Source: Chamaecrista fasciculata
Lineage: Eukaryota; Streptophyta; Magnoliopsida; Fabales; Fabaceae
Direction: 5' to 3'
Assembly: GCA_003254925.1 (NCBI GenBank)
Contig: QANZ01036596.1
Span: 189,942-253,941, forward strand
Length of the DNA stretch: 64,000 nucleotides
Shown here: positions 55,159-64,000 of the stretch, one piece after another
How positions within the stretch are numbered: position 1 is the stretch's first letter
How the letters are laid out: every line of letters starts with the position of its first letter
Program-made: the position numbers and the translations under genes
Notes under the pieces: generated by a model
The model's database searches: none
Told to the model about the DNA's origin: nothing
The model's input: only the letters and a program-made list of their open reading frames with translations

Positions 55159-56028
55159 ATATATTTTTTTTTGTCATTCCATGTCATTACATGAAGAAGA
55201 GTACAAGAGGCCCAAATCACACTTAGGGCCAAGGAAACAAGGAGCCCATCAGATAGGCAAAAAGGCAAACAAGCAGATCAAAGCCTATCGACTCCCTAGC
55301 ACACACAGCAAACCAGTCTGTCTTCAGCATCGCTACACGAAGCTTCAACGGCGGTATCCATCTCCAGATCGATAAATATCCTTTTAGAACACAATTTTGC
55401 CACCACAATCTGGAAAAAGGAAGATTCTCCCGCAACCTCCAAGCCAAAAAAGATAACAACAACACACTACTAGGCACAAGGGCTGAAGAAAATAAATTAT
55501 CCAAACTAAAACCCTAACAGATCTCTGCCAAAGATACAACAAAGAAGAAGAAAACTATTAAGCCCAACCTCTGATCAACTTTTAAGAGGATTTTTAAGAA
55601 TTTTCCTCAAAAGTTGTAGATCTAGAAGAAAATTGTTCTACCAAACCAAGAAAAAACGACCAGATAAAGGAAAACCTTCCCTAGAGGAAGGAGGACTAAG
55701 AGGTGTGGAAAACCAAAGGAGAGAAGGAGAGGTTTCAGACATGCCACCAAAAAATGGGACACAGAAAGAAAAGCCTCTCCAAAAGTCCCCCTTACTGTTT
55801 CCACCACCATCAAAAACCAAAACATAAAAAACAGAAAAAAAGGAGGGACTGTTGATACCAAATCCGGAGCCGCCGTCGGAGTCGTCCACAGCGTCGTCGC
55901 CGAAGTTGAAGCCGAAGCCGCCACCGGATGCGCCATGGAGGGCGCCACCCAACAGCCCCTCGAAGGAGCACGAAGATCCGATGAGAACTCTAGTTGAGAA
56001 ACCCTAGCAGAGATAAACAAGGCATTTC
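55159..56028 (-). mobile_element. poly-A retroposon of 870 bp with 14-bp target duplication
   Basis: ccccaccactatat occurs at 55145-55158 and again at 56029-56042. Between them lies a GC-richer sequence that on the minus strand starts near 56028 with a leader-like block and ends at 55160 in an A-run. Poly-A and a 14-bp duplication are signs of LINE-driven retroposition. The interior has open frames of about 90-130 codons on the minus strand with no family I recognise. It may be a LINE deletion derivative (5' and 3' ends only) or a processed transcript. Confidence 0.75.
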
Positions 56029-56159
56029 CCCCACCACTATATTAGAGCACCCAATTTTTTTTTTTTTTGGGCCTGAGAGCACCCAATTTTTCAGATCTAT
56101 ATAAGAAAACAAAGCTATTATCTTAGGCCACATCTGTTTAAAGTTTACAATTGCCATTA

Positions 56160-56490
56160 GTTTTTTTTTTTTTGGATATCATAAAAAACGGTAACCAACA
56201 CAAACCGACGAAATTGAGAGGTGCCCATTCCTACAGGTCTACTACATTGTTCATGGGGCCTTGAGGGGCACAACTCAACGACGTCATAAACTCATTAGCA
56301 TTTAACAAGTACGTAGCTACAGACTTACTATTAAAAAACACATCAACATAAAACGAACCGTGAAGTGAATGACCCTAATAGGCATAAAGGGATTAATCTT
56401 CGAATTCCGCCAAACAATGTCAATACTGTATTGCCAAATGACATCAAGCCCAACAAAAAGGGAGATCCATGACTCGTAGAACAGGGAGGG
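56160..56490 (-). mobile_element. probable 5'-truncated LINE tail
   Basis: A T-run at 56160-56173 (an A tail on the minus strand) is followed by about 320 bp whose minus-strand translation has broken RNase H or reverse-transcriptase-like character, but I recognise no firm motif. Flanks attgccatta and attgtcattt may be a diverged target duplication. Confidence 0.45.
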
Positions 56491-56825
56491 ATTGTCATTT
56501 TAAAATAAAAAACAAAAATATTAATAAGATATTATTTTATTTTTAGTAGTTATCTAGAGTTTTTTTCAAAATAATATAGAAAAAAAAGTATTTAGATTGG
56601 TATCCTAAACAAAATTATTTAGATGTATGGGACACTCGTTCACTTGTCTATGGGACGACTGTTCCCTTTTCGCGTGGACCAATCACCCAGTGCCACGTGA
56701 TACTGGGTGTAATTTTTGTTTTCAAATTTTTCGATGAACACTCGTCAGTGGGATGAGTGTTCAGTCTGTGCCAGTATTGGACTGACACGCACTGAACACT
56801 ATCCATGGGGCAAGTGTTCAATAAA

Positions 56826-56942
56826 GGTGAGAGAAAAAGTGGAGAGAAAGAGAGAGTGAAGGGAAAGAGGAAAGAGAAAGAGAAAGAGAGACGTGAGGAA
56901 GGAGAGAAGAGAGAGAAAAAAGAAGAAAGAAAAAGAAAAAAA
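56826..56942. repeat. purine-only tract of about 115 bp
   Basis: Almost pure G/A on the plus strand (gagagaaaaagtggagagaa and on), with few exceptions. An open frame runs through it but is only Lys/Glu/Arg-rich low complexity. Could form triplex DNA. Confidence 0.8.
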
Positions 56943-57484
56943 TTAGTAAGTCTCAGTATATCTATCTCATATCTATTAAAAATAATTAATATTATTTTAA
57001 AAAAAATTATATATCTAAATATTTTTAGATCTTGGATATTGTGCTAAATAATATTAAATAATGTTAAATANTGGGTTTATGGGAAGGCTTTGAAGCCTAA
57101 ATGGAGTTATTAGCAACCAGCCTCATCTTATTTGTAGTGATGTGGATGAAAAACGGTCTATAGACCCATGGTGAAACTTTTAGGAGTTATTAAGAATTAA
57201 AATATATTTTTCCCAAAAAGAGTGTCATAATTTTTTTTTCTTAAAACCTTAGTTTCATTCACTAATAAATATTGACAACAACTCATAATTCATGAGGTTG
57301 TGAGTTCGAATTCCGCTGTCGATGTGAGAATATTGTTAGTAAGTGATCTNAAAAAAAATTATATCTAAATATTCTGCTAAATAATATCAGACTATGTTAA
57401 ATAATTTTTTAAGAAAAAAAATTAATAACTCTCAGTAGATTTATCTTATGAACATTAAAAATAATTAACCTTATTTAAAAAAAA

Positions 57485-57640
57485 GGGTAAATTGCAATTT
57501 GTTACCCTGTGGTTAGGGGCGGTTCCACTTTGGTACCTTGAAAGAATAATTTTTGTAGTTTGGTGCCCCGTGGTTTGCTCTGTTAGCGAATTGGTCCCCT
57601 GTGCTTTATTTCTGTTAGCATTTAACGGAAAATGTGATTG
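57485..57640. mobile_element. left arm of a gggtaaa-type Mutator-like element
   Basis: gggtaaattgcaatttgtta, then ttaccctgtggttagg and ttggtaccttgaaaga, match the arm of 13742-14631 with changes. No matching right arm is found before the next repeat, so it is a truncated copy. One N lies nearby at 57350, another at 57071, and a tRNA-like gagttcgaattcc at about 57301 may be a SINE scrap. Confidence 0.6.
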
Positions 57641-57945
57641 TGACCACGCTAAAATGTCAAAAACCTCCCAACAAGTCTTCTCTTATGCGTTTAAGTCCTT
57701 TTCTTTTACTAAAAGGGATCAAAACATAAAGAAAACAGAAACTAAAAAGTACATTATATAATTTTACCGTTGAGTTGAAATTAATTATAAAAGGGTCTTT
57801 AGAATTCTAATATTACAGAATTTTCTCCTTTTCATAAGATTTCTTTTGAATAGGTCCTGATTTAATTACACTTTAATCCCAAAAGTTTATGATCTTTATC
57901 AAAATAGTCCTTAGAACCTCAAAAGACAAATGAGCATTTATGATT

Positions 57946-58080
57946 GGCCAAAGTCCTATTTTGGTCCCTCAGTTATACTCAATGTTCCAAATTGGTCCCT
58001 TATTCGTTCCATATTGGTCCCTCAGTTATCAAAAACTTGACACAATTGATCCCTCAAACGTTTTCCATGCAAAAAAAAAA
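57946..58080. mobile_element. ggtccctca-type TIR arm
   Basis: ggccaaagtcctattttgg and three further ttggtccct units match the left arm of 45011-46010. Only this arm is present. Confidence 0.6.
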
Positions 58081-58184
58081 AGACAAAATTGATTTTTAAA
58101 TCCTAAAAGTTTGAATTTTTACATTAAGGACATTTTTCTCTATATTAGAACCAAAATGTAAGGGCCTGTTTGGGAGAACAATAA

Positions 58185-58620
58185 TCCTAATCCAATCCAA
58201 TCCAATCCAATCCAATCCAAATGGATGAGATGAGATTATAATTCAATTGGATGAGATGAGATGATGTATTGGTGTTTGGGTGATTTTATTGAGAATGATG
58301 TTAAATAGGGTGTGAAATTATATAAAAGGGGTTGTAATGATTGTGGTTGGTAGAAAAAAGTAGATGGATTTTTGTGATTTGTATAGGGGTAGAAATGGTA
58401 GGAAATAATGAGATGAGATGAGATGAGATGAGATTGGATTGGATGAGATGATAGGTGTTTTGTTGTTTTTTGGTTGAAATGAGATTGAGATGAGATGATA
58501 TTGGGAAGTGTGATATGGTATTGGAAATTGTGAGGATGAGAAAATTTTGGATTGAGGGTTAGGGGTCAATCCAAATCCAAGTGGATGAGATTAGGGGTCA
58601 ATCCAAATAATATTGGAATT
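58185..58620. repeat. ccaat and gatga short tandem repeats
   Basis: Six ccaat units at about 58190-58222 are followed by repeated gatgagatga words to 58620, on both sides of a unique middle. The segment starts after gggcctgtttgg, a phrase common at ends of small plant DNA transposons. The ccaat and attgg words are complementary, so it could be a TIR element whose arms are simple repeats. No gene. Confidence 0.6.
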
Positions 58621-58834
58621 ATTTTTAAGAATACAATTTGGTCCATAAATTCGAATGGTTCCAATTAATCAATCTCTAACATGTGTAAATGATAACTCGG
58701 GCCTTGTAGAAAACCCCAATCATTAATAATGGGGTCTATTTATGAAATTCAAATACAAAAAAATAACAAATAATAGTTTGAGGACCAAATAGCAAATTAC
58801 AAAACAACACTAAATTCTAATAAATTGTGTGGTG

Positions 58835-58973
58835 AAAGGTTCATTTTGGTCCTCCATGTATGGACTAATATTTGAAAATGTTGAAATTGGTCCTAAATGT
58901 TAGCAAAATGATTAATGGTGGACCAAAATGAACATTATAACAAACATTTAGGACCAAATTAACCTTTTAACCC
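58835..58973. mobile_element. short MITE related to 46411-46876
   Basis: aaaggttcattttggtcct on the left and aggaccaaattaaccttttaa on the right are imperfect inverts, with the same aaatgttagcaaaatg and ggaccaaaatgaac words as 46411-46876. About 139 bp, an internally deleted relative. Confidence 0.65.
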
Positions 58974-59099
58974 TTTTGTATTTGCTCCCTAAAAAAATAT
59001 AACCGTTATTCTTTTTTTTTTTTTGTTCAATAGATGAAAAGGAAAAGCAGCCTTTAACACATGGGTGGGGCTTCCTAAACACATCTCAGAGACTCAGAC

Positions 59100-59261
59100 C
59101 CTTTCCCCTTTCCCTTTTGTCTTTGTTCCCTCACATTCGTTTCCTTCATCTGCGATTCTACCCTAGCCGCGCCTCGCTTCGTCAAGACACTCCTTCATTT
59201 GGCTTCCATTTCCTCAGATCGGCACTGTGTTAAGGCAGCGACGTCAAAGTTCGGCCTTCAG
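59100..59261 (+). other. probable 5' untranslated exon of the SANT-type gene
   Basis: A pyrimidine-rich, higher-GC leader (ccctcacattcgtttccttc) ends at a consensus donor, ttcag then gtaagt at 59262. The next suitable acceptor before an ATG is atgcag at about 60659, six bases before the start codon at 60666. The link is an inference from splice signals alone. Confidence 0.5.
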
Positions 59262-59395
59262 GTAAGTAAATTTGTAGAGTTTCACTCGTTTTTCTCATTA
59301 TTTGACAGGATATATTTCTTCGCCTTCTTCTCGTTCTTGACTCTATTTCTTCGCGTTTTTGCCAATAAATCCGAATTATCGTGGAGAATCCTGCT

Positions 59396-59668
59396 TTTTT
59401 TCTTTTTTCCCTGAACGATTTGATCCTTGTGGAGTGAAAAAACAGAACCTTAAGGAGATGTGGGAAGAACCTTTGTAAACAGAACCTTAAACAGAACCTC
59501 AAAGTTCCTGCTTTTTTTTTTACCTGAACGATTTGATCCTTGTGGAGTGAAAAAACAGAACCTTAAGGAGATGTGGGAAGAACCTTTCTAAACAGAACCT
59601 TAAACAGAACCTCAAAGTTCCTGCTTTTTTTTTACCTGAACGATTTGATCCTTGTGGAGTGAAAAAAA
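59396..59668. repeat. tandem repeat, 113-bp unit, about 2.3 copies
   Basis: gaacgatttgatccttgtgg starts at 59413, 59526 and 59638. The first two units are almost identical through aacagaaccttaaacagaac and a poly-T; the third breaks off after gtggagtgaaaaaa. It lies in the presumed first intron of the SANT-type gene. Confidence 0.9.
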
Positions 59669-60665
59669 TATTCCTTGGTGATTTTAGATGTGGGACTAAG
59701 AATACCTGCTGACTGGTTATTGTATCAAGTACGTCTTCATTCTCTTCTCCCTCCATTGAAATTGCCTTCCTATCTTCCAAGTTCCAACTCGTCAAGCCTT
59801 TAGGAGATGTGGGACTTTTCCTCACTGAAGTGTGTAACTGATTTCTACTCTGTCAATAAGACATCAAATTTTTTATTTTACTTGTACCCAAAAAAAAAAA
59901 CTATGATTTTACTCAAAAAGTTGTAGCTAGTAAATTCTCAATGGCTTAATGCGAACTGCTCCCAATTTGCAGATTATCAAGGATAATGTTATGTTCCTCA
60001 ACAAACTATCATAATTTTAATTTTGTCTATTTTTGATATATGTATACTTCATAATAAATGAACATCATATTATTTGTACAAATTGTTCTTAGTAGAACCC
60101 TTTGTGTCTTTGATCTACAATGATCTGATCATATTCATGATATGCATTACAATGAAGTTGTCCTATCCTAACCAGTAGATTAACCATGGATAAACATCCG
60201 TTATTGGTTTTTATATGAACTTTCACTAAGTTTGACTAGTCTTGGATTTGGAGAAGTTTATGATATAATCATGAGAAATAATGGACTAGGTCACTTGGAT
60301 GGAACAGATTCAGGACTAAGAATACATGCCGAATGGTTATTGACAGAAATGGAGTAGGTCCTGTTGTAATATAAGTGAAACTGATAACTAGTTTCCTAAA
60401 AATTTTCCCCTTTGATTGTTTAAATCTTGGAATGCATTGGTCTTTGCTGTGATTGTTTAAAAATGTCCTAAAAAATGTATTTGGCTTGACCAAAATGTCC
60501 ATATTTTGGTTTTTCCTTTATATGTGTTAATATGATCAAATTTTTTATTGGTTTTTCCTTTAATGTTCAGGTTCATCATGCTTTCTGTTTGTCTATTTAG
60601 AGTAGTTTGCTTCTCAGAGGTTCTGCATGCTTTCTGATTGTCTATTTGGATCTATGCAGGGAAAG

Positions 60666-61794
60666 ATGGCAGGCGATGAGAAATTTGTGTGGCCCTCTCA
60701 GTGGGTAGAATGGTTCTTGGAAATTTGCGTCGATGAAAAACGCAATGGACATTTCGTGGGGGGATTCTTTAACGACCCCGGAAAGGCAAATCTCATGAGG
60801 AGGATGAACGAGAAGATCTCCCCGAAGACATTGTCAGCCCAACAATTTAGGACCAAATGGGATTTGCTGAAGGGTGACTTGCGTGGGGGAAAGAACTAAA
60901 GCACGCTGCATCAGGCCTTGGTTGGCTGAATGGAAGCACGATATCAGCGACAGAAGAGTGGTGGAAGGCCAGACTACAGGTCTTATGTTATTGAATTTTG
61001 AACTGTGTGTAATCAACAGGGTTTGAAGTAGAAGCCTAATCTCATGTTCCTTTTTTAATGTGCAGGGAAAACCGAAGTTAAAGAAGTTTAAGAAGAAACC
61101 CCTCGAACACGAAGAGTTGCTGGAGGAGTTGTTTTCCGATACCATCGCCACAGGATTTCATGCACGAACCCCAACAGCTTTCCTGTATCCTGAAAACGAA
61201 CCCGCACCAGATGACACTCCCTACCACCCAGATATGGACGAGGTGTTGCAGAACCCGGCTAATATGATGGACAACCAGTCCAGCAATGAAGAAGATGGCA
61301 ATGCACCGCGGGCTGCGACCCCCCCGGCAGCGTCGCAGCCAAACCCACCAAACCGTGGGTTTCCACAACCTATGAGTAGGAGAATTGGCGACAAACGAAA
61401 GGGGAAGGCTGTGGTGCAGCAGCGGTCGAAGAGACGCGTGGCAGATGGACTTTTTGAGATCAGCGCCTCTATGAATAACTTTGTCAGCACTTGTCAAAAC
61501 TTCACACAAGTAGGCTCTCCCAGTTGTGGGGGCAGCGGTGGTGTCACATCACTCAACCATCATGAAAGAATGTTCTCTCTTCTTTTACAGTTGCCTGGAA
61601 TGGAGGCTGGGTCTCGTATTTACATAGACTGCACGAAGGTGCTCAGGGACCCAGAACTACTATCTATGTTCCTAGCTCAACATTCGGTGGATAAGGAAGC
61701 TGTGTTTAAATGGCTTAAGGCCATGGTGGCCGATAAGTTCCTGCCGAACGAGAACAACTTCCCCCATGACGATGACATGTTCCCACCTGCTTGA
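60666..61794 (+). pseudogene. Myb/SANT-like DNA-binding domain gene with one frameshift
   Basis: Two exons, 60666-60979 and 61066-61794, with a consensus intron between. Exon 1 encodes a Myb/SANT-like domain of the plant L10-interacting-MYB and Harbinger-associated class (WPSQWVEWFLEICVDEKRNG, LSAQQFRTKWDLLKGD). Between about 60876 and 60890 the frame shifts. The rest of the domain (ELKHAASGLGWLNGSTISAT, EEWWKARLQ) continues in another frame while frame one meets a stop at 60899. Exon 2 encodes an acidic linker, a basic patch (RRIGDKRKGKAVVQQRSKRR) and a C-terminal helical segment. The family binds DNA and often accompanies PIF/Harbinger transposases, but many copies are host genes. A single shift in otherwise clean sequence means recent decay or a sequencing error. 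Confidence 0.75.
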
Positions 61795-61797
61795 TTT

Positions 61798-64000
61798 CAA
61801 TTCTGTTTGTGTTGTAACCTTTAAATATTGGCTCTTTTTAATTGTGTACTGAAGGGATCTATATGGTTTGTTATGACTGTATTTCGTGATGAGTGTCTGT
61901 AGTGTAAACTGTTGAATGCATGGCTAATAATGTGTATGGTGCTCTGTTTGTTATATTTTCAAAGTGGGGTTTGTTATATTTGTTAATGATGATGCCATAA
62001 TTAGTAATTACCCAATTACTCTATGTAATTACCCAATTTGCAGGCTATATCGATAAATTTGTTGAAACTAGCTACCAGCCAACAAGAACAAGGGAAGGTA
62101 GTCAACTATGCCTTGTACTTAATGTTGAAATTTAATGGCTTCTGCTTGAAAACTTCACATTTTGGTGACAGGTTCCAAGAGTCAGAGATGCAGTGGGGGT
62201 GGAGAAAGAACAAGAGACCCTAGCAACAGTTGATTTCTAGAAGGCTAATAATGTGTATGGTGCTCTGTTTGTTTTTCTAGGCGTTTTTTTTGCTTGATGG
62301 ATGTTCAGAATTCATAGTACCAAGTGCTTTTGTATTCGTTTTTATTTACTAATTTTTTAACTGTTGTTTAGTTTGGTTCACTGTCATGTAATTAGAATAT
62401 AAAAATATGGAGTTATGGACTTCTAAAGTCTTTGAGTAAATTGATATGTCAAAGGCTTCTCATTTGTGATTAAACTAGGACTCAGTATCATGAATGCACT
62501 AGTGCAGACCTTTTAGACTGCAGACAAATCTTGTAATTCGCCCCGTTTTCCTAAAGAGAACTATCTTTAAAAATTTTGTCCAGTGACTATATGTTATTAT
62601 CAGTATGAATCTGGTGGTATTTTACTTGACTATCTCTAATGCAGGACAATGTTAGGAGGACAACGGATGATGGGAGTGGGGCACAACCTATATCATGGTT
62701 GTCAAATCATGGGTTTAAGTGCACTCAGGCAACTGGGAATGGGAGTGTGGCATAAAAAACCTGAAAAATAAATGTTAAGTCAAGAAACTGATAAGGTAAT
62801 ATTATCTCTAAATATTTGTAAATTTCGTGTAAGGCTTGCAAAAAAATTATCCTAATCCTCTTAACTTCAATGCAATCAGTGTGTGGTGTTAGTTTATCAC
62901 TTAAAAATGTGCAAGATTTGGCTGGATAGAATCATGTCTATGAGCATCAGAACTATATTGCAAGTTGAGGGAAGTAGAAATAAAAGGTCAGTGCTAACAT
63001 CAGAACTAAAAATGTGCAACATTTACATTTTGACTGTAAGAAAGAACAGGCAGACTACATTTATTCTTTACAGATTGATGAGGGAAGTAGAAATAAAAGG
63101 TCAGTGGTAATGGTATGTGCTGATTGGTTTTAAATTATGCAGGTTATGCTTTTGGGTCACAGTGATTCATATGTGAGAGACAAGCAGATGCAAGTGAGCA
63201 TTGCCTTCAACCATTTTGGGGAAGGTCTTACTAAAAAAAGGCTGCCAAGGTAACATTTTTTATTCAACTATTTTTGTTGAAGTTGGATATGGAGTAGGCC
63301 AAAGGATTGGCCTTTTTTTTTTAGAGAACTATGTCCATCCTATTAGAAAAGAGCTCTATTGTGGGAAAAAAAAAGGGATGCCCTATGCTTGTCCTGCTAC
63401 GTTTTCCAGCTGTTCAATAGCAATTATCAGAGCATATTTACTGTTACTTCTGTTCCATCAGAATTGAACCTCTATCTGAAATGCAAACTGCTTTATTGGT
63501 TTATGCCAATTGCTTTTGAACTACATGGCTTGGTCGTACCTATGAGTTTTATTTTATATAACATAAACTGTGCAAACTGCTTTACTATTACTTCTGTACA
63601 AAATTGAGAGACATGGGTTGATGTGAAATATGATTCCCCAAATTCTGCAGACCCCTAACCTTGTCATAGCCTTTCATCATTAAAATCAAAATCAGTTTAC
63701 ATCAAACTTATGCTCATTATATATAGTCCATATCTCATATTGTTGCAAACTACAGGCCGAACTTGGTGTAGAGATCACTTATGCTCAGAATATCAATTTA
63801 CAGATTTACAAATTTATAGTTTCCAACCTCCTAAATTGCTCCCAAAACCATGTCTTGGTGGTCAGATCCGGCAAATCCTCCTGCAGTGGACCCAAGATAT
63901 GTGCAAATGGTAAAGAATGGATCAGTCATGTTCGCCAATTGTGTAGCTGGTGCATCATGATGGAGATTGTGCCCTAGGGCCAATCATTTTATTTATGTGT
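61798..64000. other. 3' flank and unrecognised DNA to the window end
   Basis: Contains several small direct repeats: aatgtgtatggtgctctgtt at about 61929 and again at 62249, and gggaagtagaaataaaaggt at about 62969 and 63080. There are also exon-like pieces with splice-type borders (62044-62095; 62645-62760). No protein family is recognised, though these pieces could be untranslated or degenerate exons of the SANT-type gene. No tRNA. Confidence 0.45.

Noticed and set aside
56805-57047. Open frame of 80 codons, Lys/Glu/Arg-rich
   Set aside because: It is simply the translation of a purine tract.
57290-57350. tRNA-like gagttcgaattcc box
   Set aside because: Only a B-box-like word is seen; no A box at proper distance and no cloverleaf. 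At most a SINE scrap.
58318-58569. Minus-strand open frame of 83 codons
   Set aside because: Serine/isoleucine/histidine-rich low complexity produced by gatga repeats.

Overview
The window is nuclear DNA from a eudicot plant, most likely a rosid. The evidence is AT-rich intergenic DNA, short GT-AG introns, plant-only families (GRF transcription factor with two WRC domains, fasciclin-like arabinogalactan protein, a miR396 target site), plant-type nuclear tRNAs, and many small plant DNA transposons. I cannot name the species from sequence alone; a legume is possible but unproven. There is no virus-like or LTR element that I could establish with confidence.

Layout, left to right. 1.5-8.8 kb: a 13-exon MIT-domain AAA ATPase (spastin-like, + strand). 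10.5-12.7 kb: a decayed Aurora kinase of the AUR3 type. 13.4 kb: tRNA-Leu(CAA), - strand. 15.6-19.9 kb: a divergent pair of mitochondrial genes, ribosomal protein bL33m (-) and complex I subunit NDUFA8 (+), separated by an inserted TIR transposon. 20.9 kb: tRNA-Val(AAC). 23.1-26.2 kb: a GRF9-type growth-regulating factor (-) with a miR396 site. 27-32.2 kb: a repeat-rich stretch with beta-glucosidase and lambda-GST gene fragments, two hAT-type MITEs and a Helitron-like 3' end. 32-39.5 kb: gene-poor, with MITEs and two LINE tails. 39.6-40.8 kb: intronless FLA8-type arabinogalactan protein. 43.9-48.5 kb: a stack of TIR elements, a plastid-like tRNA-His remnant, and a duplicated copy of the 5' end of the next gene. 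48.6-54.5 kb: a 13-exon FHA-domain coiled-coil protein. 55-59 kb: retroposons, MITE pieces and simple repeats. 60.7-61.8 kb: a Myb/SANT-like gene with one frameshift. The rest to 64 kb has no recognisable gene.

The five host genes AAA ATPase - AUR3 - GRF9 - FLA8 - FHA match, from memory, the consecutive Arabidopsis loci At2g45500, 45490, 45480, 45470 and 45460. The window is therefore an ancient collinear block stretched by transposons. The bL33m/NDUFA8 pair is foreign to that block in Arabidopsis but is itself an ancient neighbour pair (At5g18790/18800 and At3g06320/06310). Within the block the Aurora gene has died here. Mobile elements are mostly short non-autonomous DNA transposons: 8-bp target-site duplications with hAT-like ends and 9-bp duplications with Mutator-like ends. 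No wholly new system is obvious. The most unusual items are the promoter/first-exon duplication of the FHA gene, the probable gene-capturing Helitron, and the transposon sitting in a conserved divergent promoter.
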